This document shows positions 1-9,482 of a stretch of DNA of 64,000 nt, piece after piece. This DNA comes from Pseudomonas fluorescens (GTDB lineage: Bacteria; Pseudomonadota; Gammaproteobacteria; Pseudomonadales; Pseudomonadaceae), in contig NZ_CABVII010000003.1 in the NCBI RefSeq assembly GCF_902497995.1, positions 310,001-374,000 on the forward strand, given 5' to 3'. Position numbers and translations under genes: made by a program. The notes beneath the pieces are model-generated. The model did no database searches. It was not told the origin of the DNA and saw nothing but the letters and a program-made list of their open reading frames with translations. Position 1 is the stretch's first letter, and each line of letters begins with the position of its first letter.

Positions 1-1
1 C

Positions 2-379
2 GCGGTACCGGGCTTCAATTTTTTCACCTTGAACTTCTACTATCGCCAGACCGAAGGCTCGCGTCCCGGCGACGATGTCTGGCAGATCACGCCGGCCTGG
101 TCCTTCACCCTGCCATTGGGCAATTCGAGCCTGTTGATCGACGGCTACATGGACTGGGTGGTGGATAACGACCAGAACTCCCATGGCACTTATCACGCCA
201 ACCTGCACTTCAACCCGCAGATCAAGTACGACCTGGGCAAGGCCATGGGTTGGCGGGAGAAACAGGTGTACGTCGGCGTCGAATACAGCTACTGGAAAGA
301 CAAGTACGGCATCGAAAACAGCGCCAACTTCGACACCAATGAAAACACCACCAGCCTGCTGGTGAAGGTGCACTTTTAA
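2..379 (+). CDS. Tsx/OmpK-family outer-membrane channel, 3' part only
   Basis: The frame is open from the first bases of the window, so the gene begins upstream and only about 125 C-terminal residues are visible. They match the C-terminal half of the next gene almost residue for residue: blocks such as DGYMDWVVDND, YHANLHFNPQ and VGVEYSYWKDKYGI recur there with small changes. The protein ends in Val-His-Phe; a terminal aromatic residue is the usual recognition signal for outer-membrane beta-barrel assembly. By family (Channel_Tsx/OmpK) it should be a beta-barrel that takes up nucleosides or similar small solutes. The substrate cannot be read from the sequence. The two genes look like a tandem duplication. 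Confidence 0.85.
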   Translation, partial: AVPGFNFFTLNFYYRQTEGSRPGDDVWQITPAWSFTLPLGNSSLLIDGYMDWVVDNDQNSHGTYHANLHFNPQIKYDLGKAMGWREKQVYVGVEYSYWKDKYGIENSANFDTNENTTSLLVKVHF

Positions 380-754
380 GATGACCCGCAACCGCGCTGC
401 AAACCTGTCATCGATGCGCTGTTGCGGGGCACTTGAGACCTGGCCAAGGAGTCAGTATTCTCCGCGGCCGCCGAAATCCGCTTTAAAAAAAAGCCCGGAT
501 TTAATTCCTGACCAGAAAGCCAACTTATCCCGGCTCTGGACGGTATCAAGGCATTCCAACCCACCTCTCAATCGACTGTTCCCGAACAGCCGTGCGGGAG
601 GTTTTGTGCTTTTCGAACGCCTTGGCGCAGCACTTGCCAACAGCACGGCAGCCGACCGATTGGATGATTTTTTACAGCTTGAGAACAAGGCGCCAAACCA
701 GAGCGCCGACCTTAAAAAAATACCGTGGAACACCTACTTTTTGGGAGCAACCGA
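380..754. other. Intergenic region between the two Tsx-like genes
   Basis: No coding region is supported here. A short inverted repeat (AAATCCG at 474-480, CGGATTT at 496-502, with an A-rich loop) could be a weak terminator or processing site for the upstream gene, but it lacks a clean U-tract. The rest presumably carries the promoter and leader of the second channel gene; no convincing -35/-10 pair was found. Confidence 0.4.
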
Positions 755-1540
755 ATGAAACGTACGTGCACTAGCCTGATGCTCGCGGGATCCTTGCTGG
801 CCGGTGGCCAGGCCATGGCCGGCGACTTGCTGCAATGGCAGAACAACAGCCTGACCTATCTGTATGGCAAGGACTTCCAGGTCAACCCGCGCATTCAGCA
901 GACCGTGACCTTCGAGCATGCCGACGCCTGGACCTATGGGGATAACTTTTTCTTCGTCGACAAGATTTTCTACAACGGCGAAAAAGACTTCAATGCCGGC
1001 CCGAACACCTATTACGGTGAGTTCCAGCCGCGTATTTCCCTGGGCAAGGTCCTCGACCAGAAAATCGAATTCGGCCCGATCAAAGACGTCCTGCTGGCCA
1101 TGACCTACGAGTTCGGTGAAGGCGATACCGAGTCCTACCTGATCGGCCCGGGTTTCGACCTGGCAATCCCGGGCTTCGACTACTTCCAGTTGAACTTCTA
1201 TCAGCGCCACACCGAGGGCAGCCGTGCGGGCGACAACGTCTGGCAGATCACTCCGGTCTGGTCCTACACCATTCCCGTGGGTGACTCGAACATCCTGATC
1301 GATGGTTTCATGGACTGGGTGGTGGACAACGACTCGAACGCCAAAGGCGACTACCACGCCAACCTGCACTTCAACCCGCAGGTTAAATACGACCTGGGCA
1401 AGGCGTTGAATTTTGGTGAGAAGCAGTTGTATGTGGGGGTCGAGTACGACTATTGGTCGGACAAGTACGGGATCAAGGATAGCCAGGTCTTCAAGACCGA
1501 TCAGAGCACCACGAGCTTCCTGGTGAAGCTGCACTTCTGA
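755..1540 (+). CDS. Tsx/OmpK-family nucleoside-specific channel-forming protein
   Basis: 261-residue outer-membrane beta-barrel of the Channel_Tsx/OmpK family, expected to let nucleosides or similar small molecules through the outer membrane. The start at the ATG encoding MKRTCTSLMLAGSLL is chosen because it gives a classic signal peptide (MKRT, hydrophobic stretch, cleavage near AMA-GD) and has GGGAG about eight bases upstream; a longer in-frame start at 725 would bury the signal peptide. The mature part alternates short aromatic-rich strands (FFFVDKIFY, YFQLNFYQRH, YVGVEYDYW) and ends with Leu-His-Phe, the usual C-terminal barrel signature. It is paralogous to the partial gene at 2-379. A REPIN follows directly. 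Confidence 0.85.
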   Translation: MKRTCTSLMLAGSLLAGGQAMAGDLLQWQNNSLTYLYGKDFQVNPRIQQTVTFEHADAWTYGDNFFFVDKIFYNGEKDFNAGPNTYYGEFQPRISLGKVLDQKIEFGPIKDVLLAMTYEFGEGDTESYLIGPGFDLAIPGFDYFQLNFYQRHTEGSRAGDNVWQITPVWSYTIPVGDSNILIDGFMDWVVDNDSNAKGDYHANLHFNPQVKYDLGKALNFGEKQLYVGVEYDYWSDKYGIKDSQVFKTDQSTTSFLVKLHF

Positions 1541-1561
1541 TCCGGCGGCGTCTGCAATGAC

Positions 1562-1658
1562 GCCTTCGCGGGCAAGCCTCGCTCCTACAGGATTCGTGTC
1601 GTTCACATAATTGGCGTACGACACGAATCCTGTAGGAGCGAGGCTTGCCCGCGAAGGC
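1562..1658. repeat. REPIN: 41-bp perfect inverted repeat
   Basis: Two 41-base arms (1562-1602 and 1618-1658) are exact reverse complements around a 15-base loop. The outer 27 bases of each arm are the REP core (GGAGCGAGGCTTGCCCGCG type). The extra 14 matching bases inside mean the pair can extrude as one long hairpin. It lies between the channel gene and the convergent phospholipase gene and may act as a bidirectional transcript end. Confidence 0.9.
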
Positions 1659-1671
1659 TACACCGCCGATC

Positions 1672-2844
1672 TCAATCCGGAACCACAGACTCCGCCAACC
1701 CAAGAAACCGACACAACTCCCCACGCTTGGCCAACGCATCCCGCCGCCCCAGATCAATCAACTCGCTGCAATACCCCGCCTCGAACAGCAAATAACTCAA
1801 CACCCCCGCCCCACTGGTCTTGGTCGCCCCCGGCCCGCGCAGGAACAGGCGCAGCGCCGTCGGCAGTTCCTGGCGATGACGCGCGGCGATTTCGTCGATC
1901 GGCTGGCTCGGCGAAATCACCAGCACCTCTACCGGTGCCACGCCGAGCGCGCGGCTCGGTGTGCCGTCGGGCAGCAGATGACTGAACTGATTCAGACGCT
2001 GCAGCAACTCGATGTCGCTTTCCAGACTGTCAATGAACGTGCTGTTGAGCATGTGCCCGCCGATCTGCGCCAGGGTCGGCTGCTGACCGGTGTAGGCGCG
2101 TTGCAGCGGTTGCTGCGGGTCGACACCCCGCGGGTTGCCGCTGACACCCACCACCAGCACCCGGCTGGCGCCCAGATGCAGGGCCGGGCTGATGGGTGCC
2201 GATTGGCGTACCGCGCCATCACCGAAATACTCTTCACCGATTTTCACCGGGGCGAAGAGCAAGGGGATCGCGGAACTCGCCAGCAAATGTTCGACCGTCA
2301 ATTGGGTCGGCACGCCGATTCGTCGATGGCGCAACCAGGCGTCGATGGTGCCGCCACCCTGATAGAAGGTCACCGCCTGGCCGGACTCGTAACCGAACGC
2401 GGTAACCGCCACGGCCTGCAGTTGCTGCTGCGCAATGGCCTCGTCAATACCGCTCATGTGCAGTTTGTCGTTGAGCAACCCGCGCAGCGGCGAACTGTTG
2501 AGCAGGGCCACCGGAACATGAACACCGATGCCCAGCAGACTGTGACTGACAAAACGGCTGGCCTGATGGATTACCCCGGGCCAGTCACTGCGCAACACCA
2601 AGTGGCTGCGAAAGCCCTGCCAGAAGGCGGTAAGACCCTCGATGGCGCCGCGAAAATCCATCGCCCCACTGGCCAGGCTGACCGCGTTGATCGCCCCGGC
2701 CGACGTGCCGACTATCACTGGAAACGGATTGCTAGCACCCACCGGCAGCAGTTCGGCAATCGCCGCCAGCACACCGACCTGATAGGCCGCCCGGGCCCCG
2801 CCACCGGAAAGAATCAAGCCTGTCACCGGTTCAGCAGGACTCAT
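1672..2844 (-). CDS. Patatin-like phospholipase family protein
   Basis: 390-residue serine hydrolase of the patatin family, which cleaves acyl chains from membrane lipids with a Ser-Asp dyad. Visible motifs are the glycine-rich oxyanion loop GGGAR at residues 14-18, the nucleophile elbow GTSAG at 46-50 (Ser48) and DGA at 209-211 (Asp209). No signal peptide or extra domain is seen, so it is probably cytoplasmic or membrane-associated, unlike the large autotransporter patatin PlpD. It lies 66 bp downstream of the lipid A acyltransferase on the same strand, which may link it to membrane lipid turnover. The substrate is not known. Confidence 0.85.
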   Translation of the reverse strand: MSPAEPVTGLILSGGGARAAYQVGVLAAIAELLPVGASNPFPVIVGTSAGAINAVSLASGAMDFRGAIEGLTAFWQGFRSHLVLRSDWPGVIHQASRFVSHSLLGIGVHVPVALLNSSPLRGLLNDKLHMSGIDEAIAQQQLQAVAVTAFGYESGQAVTFYQGGGTIDAWLRHRRIGVPTQLTVEHLLASSAIPLLFAPVKIGEEYFGDGAVRQSAPISPALHLGASRVLVVGVSGNPRGVDPQQPLQRAYTGQQPTLAQIGGHMLNSTFIDSLESDIELLQRLNQFSHLLPDGTPSRALGVAPVEVLVISPSQPIDEIAARHRQELPTALRLFLRGPGATKTSGAGVLSYLLFEAGYCSELIDLGRRDALAKRGELCRFLGLAESVVPD

Positions 2845-2910
2845 GGCAACACTCCATGGTTTTCGCGAGCAATCGAGCGTCGACCGGCTGCTCCGACAGG
2901 GATCGATGAT

Positions 2911-3843
2911 TCAATCGCGTTTTGCGTACAGCTTGGGCTCGCCCGGCGGACGGCTCTTGAAGCGGCGATGGGCCCACAGGTATTGCTCCGGGCATTCGCG
3001 CAGAACGCCTTCGACCCATTGGTTGATCCGCAGGCAATCGGCTTCTTCGGTTTCGCCGGGGAAACCCTCGAGCGGTGCATGAATGACCAGTCGATAACCG
3101 CTGCCATCCGCCAGACGCTGTTGTGTGAACGGCACCACCAGCGCCTTGCCAAGCCGCGCAAACTTGCTGGTGGCGGTGACGGTCGCGGCCTGAATGCCGA
3201 ACAACGGCACGAAGATGCTTTGCTTGGCGCCGTAGTCCTGGTCCGGTGCGTACCAGATGGCCCGGCCGGCCCGCAGCAGTTTGAGCATGCCTCGCACGTC
3301 GTCGCGCTCCACCGCCAGCGAGTCGAGGTTGTGCCGCTCGCGACCGAGGCGCTGGATGTAGTCGAATAACGGATTTTTGTGCTCGCGGTACATGCCATCG
3401 ATGGTGTGCTGCTGGCCGAGCAGCGCCGCGCCGATTTCCAGCGTGGTGAAATGCACCGCCATCAGGATCACGCCCTTGCCTTCGCGTTGTGCCTTCTGCA
3501 AATGCTCCAGCCCTTCGACATGGGCCAGTTTCGCCAGGCGTTCGCGCGACCACCACCAACTCATCGCCATCTCGAAAAACGCGATGCCGGTGGAGGCAAA
3601 GTTTTCCTTGAGCAGCCGCTTGCGCTCGGCAGGGGATTTTTCAGGGAAACACAGCTCGAGATTGCGCTTGGCAATGCGCCGTCGGTCGCCCGCCACTCGA
3701 TACATCAATGCGCCCAGGGCGCGACCGATACCCAGCAATGCCGGATACGGCAACTGGACAATCAGCCACAACAGCCCCAGCCCGCACCACAGCGGCCAGA
3801 AACGCGGAGAAATAAATGCTGTTCGAAAACGCGGGCGATCCAT
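2911..3843 (-). CDS. Lipid A biosynthesis (KDO)2-lipid IVA acyltransferase, LpxL/HtrB family
   Basis: 310-residue inner-membrane acyltransferase that adds a secondary acyl chain to the lipid A precursor. An N-terminal hydrophobic segment (about residues 16-47) anchors it. The family's catalytic HX4E signature is HFTTLE at residues 131-136 (His131, Glu136), followed by the conserved GMYREHKNPLFD block. The ATG at 3843 is preceded by GGAAG; the only longer option is a TTG at 3858. Pseudomonas genomes carry more than one LpxL/LpxM-like paralogue, so the exact acyl specificity is left open. minC is divergent on the other side. Confidence 0.88.
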   Translation of the reverse strand: MDRPRFRTAFISPRFWPLWCGLGLLWLIVQLPYPALLGIGRALGALMYRVAGDRRRIAKRNLELCFPEKSPAERKRLLKENFASTGIAFFEMAMSWWWSRERLAKLAHVEGLEHLQKAQREGKGVILMAVHFTTLEIGAALLGQQHTIDGMYREHKNPLFDYIQRLGRERHNLDSLAVERDDVRGMLKLLRAGRAIWYAPDQDYGAKQSIFVPLFGIQAATVTATSKFARLGKALVVPFTQQRLADGSGYRLVIHAPLEGFPGETEEADCLRINQWVEGVLRECPEQYLWAHRRFKSRPPGEPKLYAKRD

Positions 3844-3960
3844 TGAAGCTTCCGTCAAGACAGTGGCTGCGCATTCTACATCGTTCGACCCGGCTTGCGG
3901 CCCGCGGGCGTTCTCGTTATAAGTCTCGGCACTTTTAGTGACAAGCCGTTGTATGCCGCC

Positions 3961-4698
3961 ATGAGCAAATCCGATCCGTTAGACCAAGATCCCGTGTTCC
4001 AGTTGAAGGGCAGCATGCTCGCCATTACGGTGCTGGAACTGGCCCGTAACGACCTCGAGAGCCTCGATCGGCAACTGGCCGCCAAGGTTGCCCAGGCGCC
4101 TAACTTCTTCAGTAACGCGCCGTTGGTGCTGGCCCTGGACAAACTGCCGGCCCACGAAGGCGCCGTCGATCTGCCTGGCCTGATGCGCATCTGCCGCCAG
4201 CACGGCCTGCGCACCCTGGCGATCCGTGCCAGCCGCATCGAGGACATCGCCGCCGCCATCGCGGTCGACCTCCCGGTGCTGCCACCGTCCGGTGCCCGGG
4301 AACGGCCGCTGGACGCGCTCGAAGGCGAGGTGAAGAAAAAACCGGAAAAACCGCCGGAGCCGACGATCAAGCCGACCAAGATCATCACGTCGCCGGTACG
4401 CGGTGGCCAGCAGATTTATGCCCAGGGTTGCGACCTGGTGGTGGTCTCGTCGGTCAGTCCGGGAGCGGAACTTCTCGCCGATGGGAACATCCATGTATAC
4501 GGCCCAATGCGCGGTCGTGTGCTGGCCGGGGTCAAAGGCGACACCAAAGCCAGGATTTTCTGTCAGCAGATGAGCGCTGAACTGGTCTCCATCGCAGGCC
4601 ATTACAAGGTTTCCGAGGATCTGCGCCGCGACCCTTTGTGGGGGTCGGGCGTGCAGATCAGCCTGTCGGGCGATGTGTTGAACATCATTCGGCTTTAA
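3961..4698 (+). CDS. minC: Septum site-determining protein MinC
   Basis: 245-residue inhibitor of FtsZ polymerisation that MinD recruits to the membrane to block division at the poles. The N-terminal FtsZ-binding domain covers about residues 1-115. A proline/lysine-rich linker ([14 protein letters not shown]) follows, then the C-terminal right-handed beta-helix ([24 protein letters not shown] repeats), which dimerises and binds MinD. The start [10 protein letters not shown] fits the family; an upstream in-frame ATG at 3895 would add an unrelated extension. It precedes minD by 199 bp, so minDE probably also have their own promoter in that gap. Confidence 0.95.
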   Translation: MSKSDPLDQDPVFQLKGSMLAITVLELARNDLESLDRQLAAKVAQAPNFFSNAPLVLALDKLPAHEGAVDLPGLMRICRQHGLRTLAIRASRIEDIAAAIAVDLPVLPPSGARERPLDALEGEVKKKPEKPPEPTIKPTKIITSPVRGGQQIYAQGCDLVVVSSVSPGAELLADGNIHVYGPMRGRVLAGVKGDTKARIFCQQMSAELVSIAGHYKVSEDLRRDPLWGSGVQISLSGDVLNIIRL

Positions 4699-4897
4699 CG
4701 GATACTGCCGCATTTTCCAAGCATCTCTAAAACATAGCGAAAACGGCTCAAACTAAGTAGGAAAAAGGCTACAAGTAGTGCTTATCTCAGGTAAGTGCTC
4801 CTCTGAACCGGCTTCCAGCCAGGGCTGTCCGACTGCAGTAGTTTTCAAGAGATGTTTTCAGGGGCTAAAAGTCCTTTTTCCTTAGGGGTGAAACACC

Positions 4898-5710
4898 TTG
4901 GCCAAGATTCTCGTGGTTACATCCGGCAAGGGTGGTGTGGGTAAGACCACCACCAGCGCCGCTATCGGTACCGGCCTCGCTCTGCGTGGTCACAAAACAG
5001 TCATCGTCGACTTCGACGTCGGTTTGCGTAACCTCGACCTGATCATGGGTTGCGAGCGCCGCGTGGTGTATGACTTCGTCAACGTGGTGAACGGCGAAGC
5101 CAACCTGCAGCAAGCCCTGATCAAAGACAAACGCCTGGAAAACCTCTACGTACTGGCCGCCAGCCAGACCCGCGACAAAGACGCGCTGACTGTCGACGGC
5201 GTGGAAAAAGTCCTGATGGCGCTCAAGCAAGACTTCGAGTTCGTCGTCTGCGACTCCCCGGCCGGCATCGAGAAAGGTGCTCACCTGGCGATGTATTTCG
5301 CCGATGAAGCGATTATCGTGACCAACCCGGAAGTGTCCTCGGTACGTGACTCGGACCGCATGCTGGGCTTGCTGGCCAGCAAGTCGCGCCGCGCGGAAAA
5401 GGGCGAAGATCCGATCAAGGAACACTTGCTGCTGACCCGTTACAACCCACAACGGGTCAGTGACGGCGAGATGCTCGGCGTCGAAGACGTCAAGGAAATC
5501 CTGGCGGTCGCCCTGCTGGGTGTCATTCCGGAATCCCAGGCGGTACTCAAGGCTTCCAACTCGGGTGTGCCGGTGATTCTCGACGATCAGAGCGACGCCG
5601 GCCAGGCGTACAGCGATGCGGTCGATCGCCTGTTGGGTAAAACCGTGGAGCACCGCTTCCTCGATGTCACGAAGAAGGGATTCTTCGAGCGCCTGTTTGG
5701 AGGTAGGTAA
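4898..5710 (+). CDS. minD: Septum site-determining ATPase MinD
   Basis: 270-residue ParA/MinD-type ATPase that dimerises with ATP on the inner membrane, recruits MinC and is released by MinE. The deviant Walker A motif KGGVGKT is at residues 11-17, and the C-terminal amphipathic membrane-targeting helix (KKGFFERLF) is present. The initiation codon is TTG (4898-4900) with TAGGGGTG upstream; homology starts exactly at MAKILVVTSGKGG, so no better ATG exists. The stop codon touches the minE start codon with no gap, consistent with translational coupling. Confidence 0.97.
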   Translation: MAKILVVTSGKGGVGKTTTSAAIGTGLALRGHKTVIVDFDVGLRNLDLIMGCERRVVYDFVNVVNGEANLQQALIKDKRLENLYVLAASQTRDKDALTVDGVEKVLMALKQDFEFVVCDSPAGIEKGAHLAMYFADEAIIVTNPEVSSVRDSDRMLGLLASKSRRAEKGEDPIKEHLLLTRYNPQRVSDGEMLGVEDVKEILAVALLGVIPESQAVLKASNSGVPVILDDQSDAGQAYSDAVDRLLGKTVEHRFLDVTKKGFFERLFGGR

Positions 5711-5965
5711 ATGAACATTTTTGACTTCTTTCGTGCCAACAAGAAGCCAAGTACCGCCTCGGTAGCGAAAGAGCGTCTACAGATCATCGTGGCGCATGAA
5801 CGCGGCCAGCGCAGTACGCCGGACTACTTGCCAGCCTTGCAGAAGGAACTGGTGGAAGTGATCCGCAAGTACGTCAATATCGGGTCCGATGACGTGCACG
5901 TCGCTCTGGAAAACCAGGGCAGCTGTTCGATCCTGGAACTCAATATCACCCTGCCAGATCGCTGA
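5711..5965 (+). CDS. minE: Cell division topological specificity factor MinE
   Basis: 84-residue protein that stimulates MinD ATPase and drives pole-to-pole oscillation, keeping MinC away from mid-cell. The N-terminal membrane-binding segment (MNIFDFFR) and the anti-MinCD helix (about residues 13-30, [14 protein letters not shown]) are clear; the C-terminal topological specificity domain contains [17 protein letters not shown]. It starts immediately after the minD stop codon and uses the GGAGGTAGG sequence at the end of minD as ribosome binding site. Confidence 0.97.
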   Translation: MNIFDFFRANKKPSTASVAKERLQIIVAHERGQRSTPDYLPALQKELVEVIRKYVNIGSDDVHVALENQGSCSILELNITLPDR

Positions 5966-6010
5966 GTCGATCCGAAAGGAGCCACGGCGGCTCAGGTCCT
6001 TACGCACTCC

Positions 6011-6098
6011 GTAGGAGCGAAGCTTGCTCGCGAACACAGGCAACCCGGTGTATCTGATAGACCGAGGTGACGCATTCGCGAGCAAGCTTCGCTCCTAC
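6011..6098. repeat. REPIN, 24-bp perfect arms
   Basis: Arms 6011-6034 (GTAGGAGCGAAGCTTGCTCG and 4 more) and 6075-6098 are exact reverse complements around a 40-base spacer. The core carries GAAGCTTGC, a variant intermediate between the two main REP types of this window. It lies downstream of minE and before the RluA gene. Confidence 0.88.
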
Positions 6099-6147
6099 AG
6101 GGCGCGGGGTCTGAGCCGCCGTTGGCGTTTGTTACGAGGCTGTTTTA

Positions 6148-6783
6148 ATGCCGTTGTCCAACATCCGCATCATCCATCAGGACGCCGCCGTACTGGTGGT
6201 GGATAAACCGACCCTGTTGCTCTCCGTCCCTGGCCGGGCTGACGACAACAAGGACTGCCTGATTACTCGCCTGCAAGAAAACGGCTACCCGGAAGCGCGA
6301 ATCGTCCATCGACTGGACTGGGAAACGTCCGGCATCATTCTGTTGGCCCGTGATCCGGACACTCATCGCGAGCTGTCTCGGCAATTTCACGACCGCGAAA
6401 CCGAAAAAGCCTACACCGCCCTGTGCTGGGGCCAACCGGCACTCGACAGTGGCAGCATCGATCTGCCATTGCGTTACGACCCGCCGACCAAACCACGCCA
6501 CGTGGTGGACCATGAGTTCGGCAAGCATGCCCTGACCTTCTGGCGCGTGCTGGAACGTTGCGGCGACTGGTGCCGCGTCGAACTGACACCGATCACCGGC
6601 CGCTCCCATCAACTGCGCGTGCACATGCTGTCCATCGGTCATCCGCTGCTGGGTGACGGGCTCTATGCACACGAACAGGCCCTGGCCGCCTGGCCGCGTC
6701 TGTGCCTGCACGCGAGCATGCTCAGCTTCACCCATCCTCAGACGGGCGAACGCTTGCGCTTCGAATGCCCGGCTCCGTTTTAA
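6148..6783 (+). CDS. rluA: RluA-family RNA pseudouridine synthase
   Basis: 211-residue enzyme that isomerises uridine to pseudouridine in RNA. In E. coli RluA acts on 23S rRNA position 746 and some tRNAs at position 32. The catalytic signature HRLDWETSG lies at residues 54-62, with Asp57 as the nucleophile. The length matches the short RluA subgroup, which lacks the S4 domain of RluC/RluD, and the C-terminal GRSHQLRVHM block is typical. It stands alone downstream of a REPIN. Assignment to RluA rather than another short paralogue rests on length and motif context. Confidence 0.85.
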   Translation: MPLSNIRIIHQDAAVLVVDKPTLLLSVPGRADDNKDCLITRLQENGYPEARIVHRLDWETSGIILLARDPDTHRELSRQFHDRETEKAYTALCWGQPALDSGSIDLPLRYDPPTKPRHVVDHEFGKHALTFWRVLERCGDWCRVELTPITGRSHQLRVHMLSIGHPLLGDGLYAHEQALAAWPRLCLHASMLSFTHPQTGERLRFECPAPF

Positions 6784-6816
6784 GCACACCGCTTCAGAGA
6801 AAGGATAGTAATCCGG

Positions 6817-7920
6817 ATGAGTTGTACTGATTTCCTGGCGGTACCCGTCGAAAAAACCCGACACCAACTGCTTTACCTGATCTACGGCGACCATGACGTG
6901 TACCGGCGGGAAGCCAAGTTCAGTATCTTGACCGCACTGTCCTACGCCACGAACGGCAAGCTGCCGAGCATCAGAATCCTGACGGATCGTCCGCAGGACT
7001 ATGCCGGCTGGCCAGTGGAAACCGTCACCCTGACCCAGGAAACCCTGACCCTGTGGCAAGGCGCAAACGGCTATCACCATCGTCGCAAGGCCTGCGCGAT
7101 TGCCTATGGGCTGACGCTGGCGCAAAAGACCCTGTTCGTCGACACCGACACCTTGTTCACCCGCGACCCGATGCAGATCTTCGAGCGGATTGAGCCTGGG
7201 CAGTACTTGATGGATCGGTTCGAATACGACTGGAAAGACGTCCACGAACGCCCTGACTATGTGAAGCTCGGCGGTTGCCTGCGCGCTCATGGCGTCACCG
7301 CGGATAACGGTTTCAAGCTGTTCAACAGCGGCGTGTGCGGCGTGACCGATCGCGATACGGCGTTGTTCGACGCGTCCATCCGCTTCATCGACGAATGGAC
7401 CCGCGACGGCTTCGATATTCACACCATCGAACAGATCGCCCTGTCGTTCGCCCTGCATGGCAAGCCTGTGGGTGAAGCCAAAAAATCCATCTATCACTAC
7501 TTTGCCGATAAACGCTTTTTCCACGCGATGCAGGCGCTTTTCTTCTCTCGGCATGGCGAAGCGTTCAGTCAGAACCTGGTCGAACTGTGCCGTGACGTGC
7601 CGAGCGCGAAACCCTTCCCTTCGGCCTGGCAGCGACTGAAAATAAAATGGAAGCTGCGTCACCAGCGCGGCCCGTTGAGAAAGGTCGGACGCGATCTGCT
7701 TTACGGCAGCGCGGCACCCGACCACCCGTACTACACGGCGTGTCGCCACGAGTGGTGGGAAAGTGCCTCGCGGGAGATTCTGCGTTGGGACCGCAGCCGT
7801 CAGAAAAAGCTGCTGGAGACGAAGCAGGGCTGGCCTGCGCAACTGCCCCGGCCGGAAAAACCCGAGGATGAGCGGATCATCATGAAGTACCTGAAAAATC
7901 GGGTCGAGGCTGCGAGCTGA
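6817..7920 (+). CDS. Glycosyltransferase-like protein with a DxD motif (function unknown)
   Basis: 367-residue soluble protein with features of a nucleotide-sugar transferase fold. The N-terminal half has alternating strands and helices (LLYLIYG, IRILTDRP), and LFVDTDTLF at about 106-114 contains the metal- and sugar-nucleotide-binding DxD motif (DTD 109-111), as in GT8-like enzymes. FNSGVCGV further on resembles the NSG motif of such families. No signal peptide or membrane segment is visible. There is no neighbouring sugar or LPS gene cluster, so the acceptor cannot be guessed. It follows rluA by 33 bp, with AAGGA upstream of the start. Confidence 0.65.
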   Translation: MSCTDFLAVPVEKTRHQLLYLIYGDHDVYRREAKFSILTALSYATNGKLPSIRILTDRPQDYAGWPVETVTLTQETLTLWQGANGYHHRRKACAIAYGLTLAQKTLFVDTDTLFTRDPMQIFERIEPGQYLMDRFEYDWKDVHERPDYVKLGGCLRAHGVTADNGFKLFNSGVCGVTDRDTALFDASIRFIDEWTRDGFDIHTIEQIALSFALHGKPVGEAKKSIYHYFADKRFFHAMQALFFSRHGEAFSQNLVELCRDVPSAKPFPSAWQRLKIKWKLRHQRGPLRKVGRDLLYGSAAPDHPYYTACRHEWWESASREILRWDRSRQKKLLETKQGWPAQLPRPEKPEDERIIMKYLKNRVEAAS

Positions 7921-7995
7921 CGTGAGCGGTTCACGTCGTGCCCAAAGCCCCCGACCAATACGTTAAACTGGCTCCACTGCTGTCTGGAGCTACTT

Positions 7996-9285
7996 ATGCG
8001 CGAAGAGTTGAACCAAGGCCTGATCGACTTCCTCAAGGCCTCCCCTACCCCGTTTCATGCCACCGCCAGCCTGGTACAGCGCCTGGAAGCGGCGGGCTAT
8101 CAACGCCTCGACGAGCGCGAGCCATGGACCACCGAAACCAATGGTCGTTACTACGTCACCCGTAACGACTCCTCGATCGTCGCCATCAAGATGGGCCGTC
8201 ATTCGCCGCTGCACGGCGGGATTCGCCTGGTGGGCGCCCACACCGACAGTCCCTGCCTGCGGGTCAAGCCTCAACCGGAACTGCAACGCCAGGGCTTCTG
8301 GCAACTGGGTGTGGAAGTCTATGGCGGCGCGCTGCTGGCGCCGTGGTTCGATCGTGATCTGTCGCTGGCCGGCCGCGTGACCTTCCGCCGTGACGGCAAG
8401 GTCGAGAGTCAGCTGGTCGACTTCAAGGCACCGATCGCCACCATCCCGAACCTGGCCATTCACCTCAATCGCGAAGCCAACATGGGGTGGGCCATCAACG
8501 CCCAGACCGAACTGCCACCGATCCTCGCACAATTTGCCGGTGACGAACGGGTCGACTTCCGCGCCGTACTCACCGACCAGCTCGCCCGGGAACACGGGCT
8601 GAACGCCGACGTGGTGCTGGATTACGAGCTGAGCTTCTACGATACCCAAAGCGCCGCGATCATCGGCCTGCATGGCGACTTCATCGCCGGTGCGCGCCTG
8701 GACAACCTGCTGTCATGCTACGCCGGCCTGCAAGCCTTGCTGACGACCGAGACCGACGAAACCTGCGTGCTGGTCTGCAATGACCACGAAGAAGTCGGCT
8801 CCTGCTCCGCCTGCGGTGCCGATGGCCCGATGCTCGAGCAAACCCTGCGTCGCCTGCTGCCCGCGGGTGATGAATTCGTACGGACCATTCAGAAATCCCT
8901 GCTGGTCTCGGCCGACAATGCCCACGGCGTGCACCCCAACTATGCCGACAAGCACGACGCCAACCACGGCCCGAAACTCAATGCCGGCCCGGTGATCAAG
9001 GTCAACAGCAACCAGCGCTACGCCACCAACAGCGAAACCGCCGGGTTCTTCCGCCATCTGTGCATGGCCGAAGAAGTCCCGGTGCAGAGCTTCGTGGTGC
9101 GCAGCGACATGGGCTGCGGCTCGACCATCGGCCCGATCACCGCCAGCCACCTGGGCGTGCGCACCGTCGACATCGGCTTGCCGACGTTCGCCATGCACTC
9201 GATCCGCGAGCTGTGCGGCAGCCATGACCTGGCGCACCTGGTCAAGGTGCTGAGCGCGTTCTACGCCTGCCGCGAGTTGCCGTAA
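7996..9285 (+). CDS. apeB: M18-family aspartyl aminopeptidase ApeB
   Basis: 429-residue cytoplasmic metallopeptidase of family M18, which removes N-terminal residues (typically acidic ones) from peptides with a two-zinc centre. Zinc-site motifs are visible: AHTDSP around residues 81-86 (His82, Asp84), NDHEEVGS in the middle of the protein, and the C-terminal [12 protein letters not shown] block carrying the last histidine ligand. Length and start ([13 protein letters not shown]) match the bacterial family. It stands alone and is followed by a REPIN. Confidence 0.92.
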   Translation: MREELNQGLIDFLKASPTPFHATASLVQRLEAAGYQRLDEREPWTTETNGRYYVTRNDSSIVAIKMGRHSPLHGGIRLVGAHTDSPCLRVKPQPELQRQGFWQLGVEVYGGALLAPWFDRDLSLAGRVTFRRDGKVESQLVDFKAPIATIPNLAIHLNREANMGWAINAQTELPPILAQFAGDERVDFRAVLTDQLAREHGLNADVVLDYELSFYDTQSAAIIGLHGDFIAGARLDNLLSCYAGLQALLTTETDETCVLVCNDHEEVGSCSACGADGPMLEQTLRRLLPAGDEFVRTIQKSLLVSADNAHGVHPNYADKHDANHGPKLNAGPVIKVNSNQRYATNSETAGFFRHLCMAEEVPVQSFVVRSDMGCGSTIGPITASHLGVRTVDIGLPTFAMHSIRELCGSHDLAHLVKVLSAFYACRELP

Positions 9286-9300
9286 CCGTCGGATCAAAAG

Positions 9301-9367
9301 CTTCGCGAGCAAGCCCGCTCCCACATTTGAAATGCATTCCAATGTGGGAGCGGGCTTGCTCGCGAAG
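9301..9367. repeat. REPIN, 27-bp perfect arms (GGGAGCGGGCTTGCTCGCG type)
   Basis: Arms 9301-9327 and 9341-9367 are exact reverse complements with a 13-base loop. This is the second REP family in the window (GTGGGAGCGGGCTTGCTCGC), distinct from the GTAGGAGCGAGGCTTGCCCG family. It sits right after apeB. Confidence 0.9.
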
Positions 9368-9482
9368 GCGCCGGCCCAGACAACGCTAATTTAAAGATCC
9401 AGCTGACTCATTTCTGATACACCTCACCAACGCACAAAAGCCACCTAGACTTTAACTACCCTTCTCGACAAGGCCGTCGCTC

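Noticed and set aside
1645..3369. 574-codon plus-strand frame over the phospholipase and acyltransferase genes
   Set aside because: No recognisable domain, and both genes on the minus strand have complete catalytic motifs.
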